A DNA stretch of 22,232 bases from Spirochaetia bacterium (GTDB lineage: Bacteria > Spirochaetota > Spirochaetia > PWKH01), in assembly GCA_021736505.1 (NCBI GenBank), contig JAIPFU010000013.1:1-22232 (forward strand), given 5' to 3'. Shown one piece after another: positions 1 through 8,800 of the stretch; position 1 is the first letter of the stretch, and every line of letters starts with the position of its first letter. A program made the translations under genes and the position numbers. Below the pieces are notes generated by a model that was not told the DNA's origin, made no database searches, and saw only the letters and a list, made by a program, of their open reading frames with translations.

Positions 1-1
1 G

Positions 2-487
2 GCTCTCTTCCCAACGGGTCGCAGCGGAATGCACAGAATCACCGTGGGAGGCTGGCGTACCGATGAAAGAGGACCAATGCAAGTACTCTCAGGGCCTATG
101 GGCAGGGAGAAAGTGCACTTCGAAGCACCTCAAGCAAAACCTCAAGCAAAAAGAGTATATGAAGAGATGCGTCAATTTCTCGACTGGTTCAACCGCGAGA
201 AGGATACCGATCCTTTACTCAAAGCAGGAGTCGCCCATTTCAGATTTGTAAGCATCCACCCCTTCGACGACGGTAACGGAAGGATAGCCCGAGCAATAGC
301 CGATATGCTCCTCGCCCGTGCCGACGGAAGCGCGGATCGATTTTACAGCATGTCAGCTCAGATTGAGTCGGAACGTAACGATTATTACTCCAGCTTGGAG
401 GAGCAGCAAAAAGGAGGCACAGATATTACTCAATGGCTGCAGTGGTTTCTCGAATGTCTCGTCTCGACAGATCCTTCGAACGCGTAA
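2..487 (+). CDS. Fic family protein, 5'-partial and probably C-terminally truncated
   Basis: Fic proteins transfer AMP (or other phosphate-containing groups) onto target hydroxyls, often acting as toxins or regulators. The frame is open to the window edge, and the residues before the first ATG (ALFPTGRSG) continue the family sequence, so the real start lies upstream. The catalytic motif HPFDDGNGRIAR is intact, with its histidine codon at 257-259. The typical following segment (FYSMSAQI, WLQWFLECL) is also present. In the DUF4172-type Fic proteins this resembles, the chain normally continues for roughly another hundred residues. Here it ends eight residues after WFLECL, only 11 nt before the stop of the opposing cyclase gene. 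A 12-base duplication (CCTCAAGCAAAA twice, about 127-150) adds a QAKPQAK stretch. The Fic assignment is secure; whether the protein is functional is uncertain. Confidence 0.88.
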   Translation, partial: ALFPTGRSGMHRITVGGWRTDERGPMQVLSGPMGREKVHFEAPQAKPQAKRVYEEMRQFLDWFNREKDTDPLLKAGVAHFRFVSIHPFDDGNGRIARAIADMLLARADGSADRFYSMSAQIESERNDYYSSLEEQQKGGTDITQWLQWFLECLVSTDPSNA

Positions 488-498
488 AGGTAACAAGT

Positions 499-2322
499 TT
501 AATTTTGGGATGAATCCGTCTCTTTCTGCCATCGAAGGTATGATACAATACAGTTTTTTCCACGATTTTTAGCTTCATAGAGAGCAAGGTCTGCTTTTTT
601 GACAGCATGCTCCCTGAATTCTGACGGCTCCACTGATGTATATACTCCAATAGAAGTTGTAAGCCAGTTCGGAAATTCAGCATGAGAGGATCTGACCTTT
701 GCTGTACATGCCATGATTTTTTCTGCAACCCGGAAGGCTGAGGGCTCATGGCAGTTCGGCAGGATTATCATAAATTCATCGCCGCCGTATCTACCTGTAA
801 GATCGTCAGTTCTTACACAATTACTGAAAGTTTTTGCTAATAATTTTAATATGAGATCACCTGTCTTGTGGCCGAAATTATCATTTACTTCTTTAAACTT
901 ATCAATATCAATCATGAGAATACTGAAGGGGCTGTCGATATTCTGCACTGCGGTCATTATAAAATTGTGGTTATAGAGTCCTGTCAACCCATCACGAATT
1001 GATTTATGATAATGGAAATCTGCTCGTTTTGATTCAAGAGAAAGGCGCTTGAGCATATCAAGATAGTCAAAAATCACATGGAAGGACAGTCCAAGAATAA
1101 AGAGAAGGGTACCGCTTATGGTAAATGAAAGCAGCGGTGCTTTTGCAAAAATAGTATGATATATCTCAATACCAGCAAAAAGAAGCATGCTTATACTTGC
1201 TATGGTCAGAACTTTTGCATACTCGTGGGACCGGAAATTTTTTATACTTATCCATGCCCAGCTGATACCAGCAGCAAAGAGAATAATATTCATGCGGCTG
1301 TAATATGTTTTCAAATAGTAAAAGTTTTGAAACGGCCAAAAGCTGATTGCAATTGCAGTAATCAGAAATACAAACCAGACATATCTTTTTTTGGGGACTT
1401 TAAACTGTTCGCAGATTCCTGCTTCTATTAAAGCAAATGTAAGATACAGTGCACTGACTGTTATCTTTTTTACTATATACAGAGGCATGGGAGCAGAGGT
1501 AAAAGGAATATAATCAATAAGGTTGATCATCATGCAGAGTGATGCAATGGCATAATAGAGGTACTCTTTTCTAAAGAGCCCAGGAATTACTGAAGAAAGG
1601 AATATGAATAGTATAAATGAAAATGCTAAAATTCCAATTGCGATGTAGGGTATACCCGTCAGCATCATTGTAAACCATGTTTCAAGTTTTGAAGCATAGG
1701 CTGCATTTGTAATGTATACCGGGTTCTTTTTACCTCCCAATTGATACGATGCTTGTATCTCAAGTTTTAACGTATTCTGCTCTTCTATTACGCTTTTCGG
1801 AATATTTATGACGGAGACACTGTCCCACAAATTTATTCTGTTGTTGATAAGATTTCCAATACTGCCGATCAGCTCTCCATTCCAATGTACATAGATTGAT
1901 TCCGAAGCTAATCGATAAAACAGTAATTTAAAGTTCTCATTACGTATTCCAAGCTCTTTCTCTAAAGAAATTTTATGTAATTGTTGTGAAGAGATGGAGT
2001 ATTCATAGGCATAGATTTGTGAATCAGATGAATTCATGAGGCGATATGCCAAATCATCAGGTTCTCCGGATAACTGAATGATTTGATTTGAATTATTTAA
2101 CAGTGAATTGGTTTTTAAAAAGAATCCAAATGCTGCAGCAGCGATAAACATGAACAATGCAATTATTATATAGAATTTATTGCTGAATCTTCGATGATTC
2201 TGATACATGCGAAGCTGTTCAATATTGATGAGAGAATCAGTTTCATCATGAGATGGACTGAAGCTGCTTGGTTTCCCCTCCTTGCTTTTCTGATCCTTAC
2301 CTCTATCCTTACTGCTTTTCAT
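499..2322 (-). CDS. Membrane diguanylate cyclase: 7TM sensor with GGDEF domain
   Basis: Predicted to condense two GTP into cyclic di-GMP at the inner face of the membrane in response to an external signal. Of 607 residues, 1-48 are cytoplasmic and charged, and 49-69 form a first membrane helix. Residues 70-217 look extracytoplasmic and beta-rich (YVHWNGELIGSIG resembles jelly-roll sensor domains). About 218-422 hold seven hydrophobic helices, as in the 7TMR-DISM architecture. The GGDEF domain spans about 437-597: DGLTGLYNHNF at 444, IDIDKF at 471, and the signature GRYGGDEF with GGDEF at 513-517. RTDD at 504-507 fits the RxxD inhibitory I-site five residues before GGDEF, so an active, product-inhibited enzyme is expected. 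AAAAGGAAG lies just upstream of the ATG. The gene is much more AT-rich than the lipoprotein and mreB genes. The exact sensor ligand cannot be read. Confidence 0.93.
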   Translation of the reverse strand: MKSSKDRGKDQKSKEGKPSSFSPSHDETDSLINIEQLRMYQNHRRFSNKFYIIIALFMFIAAAAFGFFLKTNSLLNNSNQIIQLSGEPDDLAYRLMNSSDSQIYAYEYSISSQQLHKISLEKELGIRNENFKLLFYRLASESIYVHWNGELIGSIGNLINNRINLWDSVSVINIPKSVIEEQNTLKLEIQASYQLGGKKNPVYITNAAYASKLETWFTMMLTGIPYIAIGILAFSFILFIFLSSVIPGLFRKEYLYYAIASLCMMINLIDYIPFTSAPMPLYIVKKITVSALYLTFALIEAGICEQFKVPKKRYVWFVFLITAIAISFWPFQNFYYLKTYYSRMNIILFAAGISWAWISIKNFRSHEYAKVLTIASISMLLFAGIEIYHTIFAKAPLLSFTISGTLLFILGLSFHVIFDYLDMLKRLSLESKRADFHYHKSIRDGLTGLYNHNFIMTAVQNIDSPFSILMIDIDKFKEVNDNFGHKTGDLILKLLAKTFSNCVRTDDLTGRYGGDEFMIILPNCHEPSAFRVAEKIMACTAKVRSSHAEFPNWLTTSIGVYTSVEPSEFREHAVKKADLALYEAKNRGKNCIVSYLRWQKETDSSQN

Positions 2323-2443
2323 AAAGGTGCTTCCTTTTGTCCTGTTTACTTTTTATTCAAGGTACTTTTTTATGTTGCTTTTCTTTGCTGCTTTTTTTGT
2401 TGCTTTTAACTTTTTCTTTCATTGTACTTTTTCTCTTTACTTC

Positions 2444-2472
2444 ATTCTATGGTTGTTTGAAGTATTTGTAAA
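2444..2472 (-). promoter_or_regulatory. Likely sigma-70 promoter of the GGDEF gene
   Basis: Read on the minus strand there is a -35 TTTACA (2467-2472), a 17-nt spacer and a -10 TAGAAT (2444-2449). Each hexamer matches consensus at five of six positions. Transcription would start near 2437 and leave a leader of about 115 nt before the ATG at 2322. Assigned by consensus match and position only. Confidence 0.55.
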
Positions 2473-3018
2473 ATTGTTTCTGGATGGTATCTTGTAAAAA
2501 TACACGCGCGGGATACACGTTCGGGAGAAAAGAGAGGCTTTTTCTCGTCGAGCACAGAGAAGTCCACAGAGAAATCCATGGAAATCAAAATTGATCACTA
2601 AAAAACCTGATTTCTTAGAGTTACTAGAGATTTTTTGTCAGATAATAATTACAGTATTTTCTTTGAGGCAGCCAACAGTGAACGGATATCCCCAAGCTGC
2701 ATGTATTTTTTTGGAAAAATCGATATCTAGTCCATTCATCTTTCGGTTAAGCTGGAACAATCCTTCTTTTGTAAAGCAGCTCTTGGAGGAGAACGGTTTC
2801 TTACATTATCTTAATATAATCCAAGTCCCTAGGGTTTGTCTGCAGCGGATAGTTTTCTTCTGCTGTTTTTTTCATCTCATAGCGTGTTTTTGGTTTCCAA
2901 CGGATGTTTGCAGCCTGCTATTTACACTCATCAGCTGTTAATTAGTGTTCAACAAAAGCGGATAAAGGATCTCTCTATCTAGGATTACAAATACAACGTA
3001 TTAATTAATAAAGAAAGA
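2473..3018. other. AT-rich intergenic region with no convincing gene
   Basis: This stretch has no reading frame with a ribosome binding site or recognisable protein. It contains a short inverted repeat, GAGAAAA/TTTTCTC (2525-2546, 8-nt loop), without a following T-run. An open frame at 2591-2941 (+) encodes a hydrophobic, family-less peptide and is judged fortuitous. Interrupted minus-strand frames between about 2620 and 2960 may be a decayed gene, but nothing in them is identifiable. Confidence 0.5.
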
Positions 3019-3046
3019 TTGACACAGTGTAACTAGCGTGTATAAT
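3019..3046 (+). promoter_or_regulatory. Strong sigma-70-like promoter of the lipoprotein operon
   Basis: Perfect -35 TTGACA (3019-3024) and perfect -10 TATAAT (3041-3046) are separated by 16 nt. Transcription should begin near 3053, giving a leader of about 165 nt before the first lipoprotein start. No operator-like palindrome overlaps it. A small inverted repeat CAGAT-AGC-ATCTG sits in the leader at 3157-3169. Confidence 0.75.
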
Positions 3047-3218
3047 TTACTGAAGGTTAGCTTCTCTTATTATTGATGAGTTTCAGCTTTTATCTCCATT
3101 TACAGTCGTCAAACAGGATATCGTAGCAAGGCTGTGGAGTTTATCTGACGGAACTGCAGATAGCATCTGGGAGTTGCATACCAGAAAGAGAATTTAATTA
3201 TAGCAGGTTTTTGAAAAA

Positions 3219-5846
3219 GTGGACTTCTCATCATCAGAAAGTTTTCTTGCTTATTCACAGCTACACACTTCTCATGCTAATCGTGCAAAAAAAAATCATC
3301 CCAGTAAAACCAAATTTTTCGTGAATCATTTCTTTATCATGTTCTCAATTATATTACTTGTAATACTTACCCTGAACGGATGCGATCTGTTCCAGGAAGA
3401 AGAACTGCTGTATTCAGTGACCTATGTAGAGCTTGATCCGGAATTCGGAACGGCTCCTGTCGACAGAAACCGCTATGAAACAGGAGCAAATATCATAGTG
3501 AAAGCCTATGATGATCAGAATCCCGGCGAAGAAAACTTTTTTATCGGATGGAACACCAAACCCGATTTCACCGGTAACTGCTATCTGCCTGGAGATGTGA
3601 TTCCGGAAGTAGAAGAGCATATCAGCCTATACGCGCAATGGGAGAAATTATACCAAATAGAGTACGTCACCGATGGAATCGACGATGTACTGCTTCCTTA
3701 CTTACCTGCAGACAGCAGTTGGTACCGGACGGGAGAGTATTTCCGAATCAGAAGAATCAACCATGCTGCAGGAGAATCAGCAGATATAATTACAGGCTGG
3801 TCGCTGACCCCCGAGTTTGCGGCAGACACCGACTCGGGAAAGAACATTGACCTTACTGATACAACAATCGATTTCTTATCAACAGTATACAAACCCGGAG
3901 ACAAGGTGCTTATCACATCCGAAATCGCTGCAATCGAAACCGCAGACGGAGCCCTAAGTGGAACCATCAGACTCTATCCACGCTTTACTCAGTACTATAC
4001 CATCACTTATCACAGCGATACAGCAGAAACAGACATTACAGAAGGCGAAGGAATCGAAGCACCCGAAGATCTACGATACTACAGTGCTGAGATGGACGTC
4101 ACCATACGCAACATTGAAATCGTCCTTGATTATGACAGACTTCGGATGCTCTGCTGGAACACTGAACCCGACGGCACGGGAATGTCCCTGCACCCGGGAG
4201 ACAGCATCAGCATGTCATCATTGATAGCATACATCCAAGAAGGCACAGCCCTGCACCTCTATCCAATCTGGGAAGAAACATACTCAATCATATACTACGC
4301 AGACGACAGCATAGAACTCCCTGCAGGAGAAGATGACCCAAGCCTGATCCGAAATTATCTTCCTGGCCAGACAGCTTACATTATGGATATGAACCACCCT
4401 CACAGCGATAGGTACATCCTTAAGTCATGGAATACCCAGCCTGACGGTAGCGGAACGAGTACAGCCCCTGGAGACAGCTTTACCATCACAGCAGAAGGTA
4501 TTGATCTAAGCGACGACGAAACGCTTAAGGAGCTTCGATTATATGCACAGTACGAACAGCTCTATACAATCACCTATCATGCTTCGTACAGCGATGCGGG
4601 AATAGCCCCCGCCGACATTAATTTCTATAAATGCGGCTCTGAGGTCAGACTAAAAAGCAACATTGGAGATCTGAGCCGCACGGGATATCTCTTTAACGGC
4701 TGGAATACAAGCACTAACGGCACTGGGATCCACTACAAACCCGGCACCATAATTACCATCGCCGATGCAGATATCAGCCTGTATCCGCAATGGTCAGAAA
4801 TATACCGCGTGCACTACCACGATACCGAAGTCACAACCGGAGAACTGCCGAGTGATGAGGGAAAATATATTTATGGAGATGCCTATACGGTTCTGAACAG
4901 ATGGCCGCAACAATTCGAGGATAACAAGCTCTTTATCGGCTGGAGTACTGCTACGGGAAGCAGCTTGCCGACACACCTCCCCGGGGATAGCATTAGGATT
5001 AGTTCTGATAGCCCGAAGGACATACATCTCTATGCTGTCTGGAAAAATGCCTACAGAATCATCTATGATGCCAATGGGGCTGATGAGGGTGTATGTCCTA
5101 GCCATTCCAGGCTCTTCCTTCCAGGAACTGCAGTCTCTATCAGCTCTGCATCCGAAAGTCTAATGAAAGGGGGCCAATCGTTCATTATCTGGAACACCCA
5201 AGCCGATGGCAGCGGCACCAGCTATGAAGCCGGAGATGAAGTCACAATCGGCAGCAGCAGCATTACCCTCTATGCCCTCTATGATATTCTTGTTTTCGGA
5301 TCTGCAGGAGGGTATGTATTTTTTGACAAGGGATACTACTCCAATGGCTGGAGATATCTAGAGGCTGCGCCATTGGACTGGACTGACTTTACCGATGATC
5401 CAGGCAGTTCCTGCTGGGACTACGATGAAATTTTATATAATTCTTATTGGGAAACTTTTTACTATACAGAACCGAATTATATAATTTCAGGGACTATGTC
5501 CAGACCAGGCAGCGGGACAGGGAATACCAACATTATTGTGCAAAATCAGCATGCAAGGGGCAGAGATAATACCGCTGCCCAGATTTGCGATGAGCTGGTG
5601 ACAGAGGATGAAATGGGGGAACTGTTTGATGACTGGTTTCTTCCCTCTGCAGATGAGATGCTGCTATTTACTGAGTATGCCGAATCCTACAGCGGATATC
5701 GTTTATCATATTATTATCGATACTGGACTTCAACTGAGATTTCTAAAAATAATGCCTATTGTGTTGGAAACAGCCCTGACGGACCTGCACTGTACGAAGA
5801 AATGAAGGACTCTATACAAAGCATAGTGCCGATAAGGATGTTCTGA
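3219..5846 (+). CDS. Lipoprotein with seven InlB-type repeats and a DUF1566-like C-terminal module
   Basis: Secreted, lipid-anchored protein of 875 residues, first of four in one operon. A Lys-rich start is followed by a hydrophobic stretch ending in the lipobox LTLNGC, so the acylated Cys is about residue 55 and the mature protein begins CDLF. Seven Listeria-Bacteroides-type (beta-grasp) repeats follow, each running from a YxIxYxxD-like strand to FxGWNTxxDGxGxxYxPGD and closing with LYAxW; they fill about 62-690. Residues 692-875 form a DUF1566/Lcl-like module (GSAGGYVFFDKG, GWRYLEAAP, DDWFLPSADEM, YYRYWTSTE, ending VPIRMF). No enzymatic motif is visible; adhesion or carbohydrate/ligand binding is inference. 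The GTG start is uncertain: the SD is poor (GCAGG) and an A9 tract at 3287-3295 follows the start closely. TTG at 3211 is in another frame. Confidence 0.88.
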   Translation: MDFSSSESFLAYSQLHTSHANRAKKNHPSKTKFFVNHFFIMFSIILLVILTLNGCDLFQEEELLYSVTYVELDPEFGTAPVDRNRYETGANIIVKAYDDQNPGEENFFIGWNTKPDFTGNCYLPGDVIPEVEEHISLYAQWEKLYQIEYVTDGIDDVLLPYLPADSSWYRTGEYFRIRRINHAAGESADIITGWSLTPEFAADTDSGKNIDLTDTTIDFLSTVYKPGDKVLITSEIAAIETADGALSGTIRLYPRFTQYYTITYHSDTAETDITEGEGIEAPEDLRYYSAEMDVTIRNIEIVLDYDRLRMLCWNTEPDGTGMSLHPGDSISMSSLIAYIQEGTALHLYPIWEETYSIIYYADDSIELPAGEDDPSLIRNYLPGQTAYIMDMNHPHSDRYILKSWNTQPDGSGTSTAPGDSFTITAEGIDLSDDETLKELRLYAQYEQLYTITYHASYSDAGIAPADINFYKCGSEVRLKSNIGDLSRTGYLFNGWNTSTNGTGIHYKPGTIITIADADISLYPQWSEIYRVHYHDTEVTTGELPSDEGKYIYGDAYTVLNRWPQQFEDNKLFIGWSTATGSSLPTHLPGDSIRISSDSPKDIHLYAVWKNAYRIIYDANGADEGVCPSHSRLFLPGTAVSISSASESLMKGGQSFIIWNTQADGSGTSYEAGDEVTIGSSSITLYALYDILVFGSAGGYVFFDKGYYSNGWRYLEAAPLDWTDFTDDPGSSCWDYDEILYNSYWETFYYTEPNYIISGTMSRPGSGTGNTNIIVQNQHARGRDNTAAQICDELVTEDEMGELFDDWFLPSADEMLLFTEYAESYSGYRLSYYYRYWTSTEISKNNAYCVGNSPDGPALYEEMKDSIQSIVPIRMF

Positions 5847-5847
5847 T

Positions 5848-8800
5848 ATGAAGCAGCGAGAAGGTACCTTGAAAACCTGCTATAGGGAAAACCCGGGAAA
5901 CCGTACTGGACACAGTTATGTCCGAAACATGACAGACGAGAGCATAAGCAGCAAGCAACACGGCTTCGCTGGCCGCCTTGCATACAGCATGGACAAAACC
6001 GGCTTCGTCAGCATCAGCAGAAATATCTTAATATTCCTGACGGCTCTCCTTACGGCTATTAGTTTACTGCTCATCAGTAGCTGTTCCCTTTTCGATACTC
6101 CGGAGACTTGTGTGATCAGATATCATGGGAACGGGGCGGCGGAGGGGAGACCGCCTTTAGACATAAAACTGGATATCCATGAAGAGCGCTTCATCCCCAG
6201 AGGAAATATTTTCAGTCTCAGCAGGCCACATACATCATTCTTGCATTGGAATTCAAAACCCGACGGAACGGGATTCACTTTCATACCCGGTGAAGAGTAT
6301 TTGCTGGATACTCCGATGCTAGACCTTTATGCGCAGTGGACCGTGATTGGAGGGAGGGGGCCTTCCGGGGGATTCATCTTCTATGAAAATAAGAACTGGG
6401 AGGAAGATGGATGGCGTTATCTTGAGGCAGCTGCCGAGGACCAGAACGTAGGGATCAAGTGGGGTGATTTTAAAAAATTCGAAGATGAAAACGGATTTTC
6501 TCGCGGCATCGGTGACGGGCTGATGAATACTTACCTCTACCGGCGGCAAATGTTCGGCGATGAAGAAGCTTCTGCCTTCACGAGCATCAGGGAGATAGAT
6601 GCTGAAGATGCTTCGATGTGGTATCTCCCCTCTCGGGACGAACTGCTTCTGATGTTCGAGAATCTTCACAGTAGAGGCATCGGCAGTTTTGCTGATGCTC
6701 ATTACTGGAGCTCCAGCCCTGGTGATGATCCTGGAACTTCCTTCAGTGTACGTTTTTCGTTTTCTGAATCAGCATCCGAAGAGGCGGGAGAGGCAGTCAT
6801 AAGTTCATCCGCAGAAACATATCATGTCCGTGCAGTCAGAAAAACAAACCGCTTATCAGAAACGGCAGAAGTATACACTGTTAATTACAGAAAACTGGGA
6901 GACCCGCTGGAGTCAGGAACCGTTCCAGTCGATGCCTGCACCTATGAAGGCGGCCAGCTGGCGACGGCAGAAGAAAATACCGGAGCGCTGGAAAAAGACC
7001 GAAGCGCCTTTCTCTGCTGGAATACTCGAAGCGACGGAACCGGCGACAGATACTATCCCGGCGACCCTATCCTTATCAGAACATCCTCGGTCACCCTCTA
7101 TCCCTTCTACACTATCATTGGGCAGAAAGGAGAAGCTGGAGGAATCATCTTCTATGAAAACGAGAACTGGGAAGAGGACGGATGGCGGTACCTTGAAGCA
7201 GCTCCGTCGGATATTGACAAAACAGGACTGAACCCACTGTACACGGATGCAGCAGTATACACCAGCATCGGATCGGGAGACCTTAATACCTCACTGATAA
7301 TCGATGCTCATCCAGAAGAGGATGGGCCAGCAGTCCGATGCGAAGATCTGGTGATAGAACATGAGGGAAGGACTTATGATGACTGGTATTTTCCTGCTGT
7401 TCAGGAACTGGTAATGATGCTTAAGAATCTGGGATCAATCTCGGGCGGGCTGGATACAGCACAGATCGAGCAAGAGGCTGATTCTCTCTACCAGAGTTCG
7501 ACCAACGTAGGACCAGGAAAAGAGCGCTATTCGGTAGCGGTGTTTTCTGACAACCAAGTAGTCAAAATTATGTACTGGTATGGCGGCAACAAAGGCAATA
7601 TTCGGCCCGTGCGCAAAATCTATGTATCCGGTGCAGAAGAAACATATTCCCTGGTCTATCACAGGGGGGATGCCGGAACGGGAGCGGTTCCTTCTCGGCA
7701 GGATGGCATCAAACCCGGTACGGCCGTGCGCATCCAGTCCATGGCTGAAGATCACCCACTTCAGAAGCAGTATCATCGCTTCGTCGGCTGGAATACCCGA
7801 GCAGATGGTTCCGGCATACGCTATCAGATGGAAGATGTCATCGTCGTCTCCAATCAGACCGTCAATCTTTATCCGGAGTGGACAGTTATCGGAGCGGAAG
7901 GTCCAGCCGGGGGAGTAATCTTTTATGAAAACGAAAATTGGAAAGAGGACGGATGGCGGTACATGGAGTATGCAGATGTCATGCTTGATCAGAAATTTGC
8001 ATGGGGACCGCCCTCCTATATTATGGGGACAGCTCCTGAAATCGGAGCGGGGCAGATGAATACCGGACTGATTATTAAGGCACTAGGCAAAGGGGAATAT
8101 GCTTCTCTGGCGGCAAATGATTTTTCCCATAATGGCTATGATGACTGGTTTCTTCCTTCAGTGAAGGAGGCAGAAGCTGCTTGTGCTGTACATCTCTCCC
8201 TAGACGAAGACAATACGGCTTCCTGGGATAAGCTGCAAACTTCGACTCAGATAGACAGAAAGATCAATTATTATACTTCCGAGTATGAATCTAAGAAAAA
8301 AAACAATCAAGTCGTTCTATTCGTCTGGAACGGCACATTCACAACCAGCAGTTACAAACCGGATAAGCACCAGGTCCTCTGTGTACGCTCATTTCTCAAT
8401 TTCGATGATCCCGGAGAAACATACGATCTCTCTTATTCGCTTCTTGAAGGAAAGCATATAGAGGGAGATTCTTTCGAGCCCTGGAGTGCCGTGCGCCTGC
8501 CGGAGGAACTTCCATCTTATGAGAATAGCCCTTTCTCCCTAGCAGGCTGGAAGACATCCAATGATGATTCCGGAAAACGGTATGCTCCCGGTGATCTGTT
8601 CATTATTGAAGATAAGGATGTCGAGCTGATTGCTGAATTTACCGCTGTCGGTTCCAAGGGACCTGCCGGTGGTCTCGTCTTCTATGAAAATCCGAATCCT
8701 AACTGGGAGGAGGACGGATGGCGCTACCTGGAGACGTCTTTGGATCCGCAGCCGGTTGATAGGCCTATCTATATTGAGTCAGGAGGCGGGCTTTCTTATG

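Noticed and set aside
2591..2941. 116-codon plus-strand open frame between the cyclase and the lipoprotein operon
   Set aside because: No ribosome binding site, odd Cys/Phe-rich composition, no recognisable domain, and it lies in AT-rich DNA where chance frames are expected.
2620..2960. Minus-strand fragments (for example around NRKMNGLDIDFSKK) that might be a decayed gene
   Set aside because: The pieces are interrupted by stops in several frames and match no family I recognise, so a pseudogene call is not supported.
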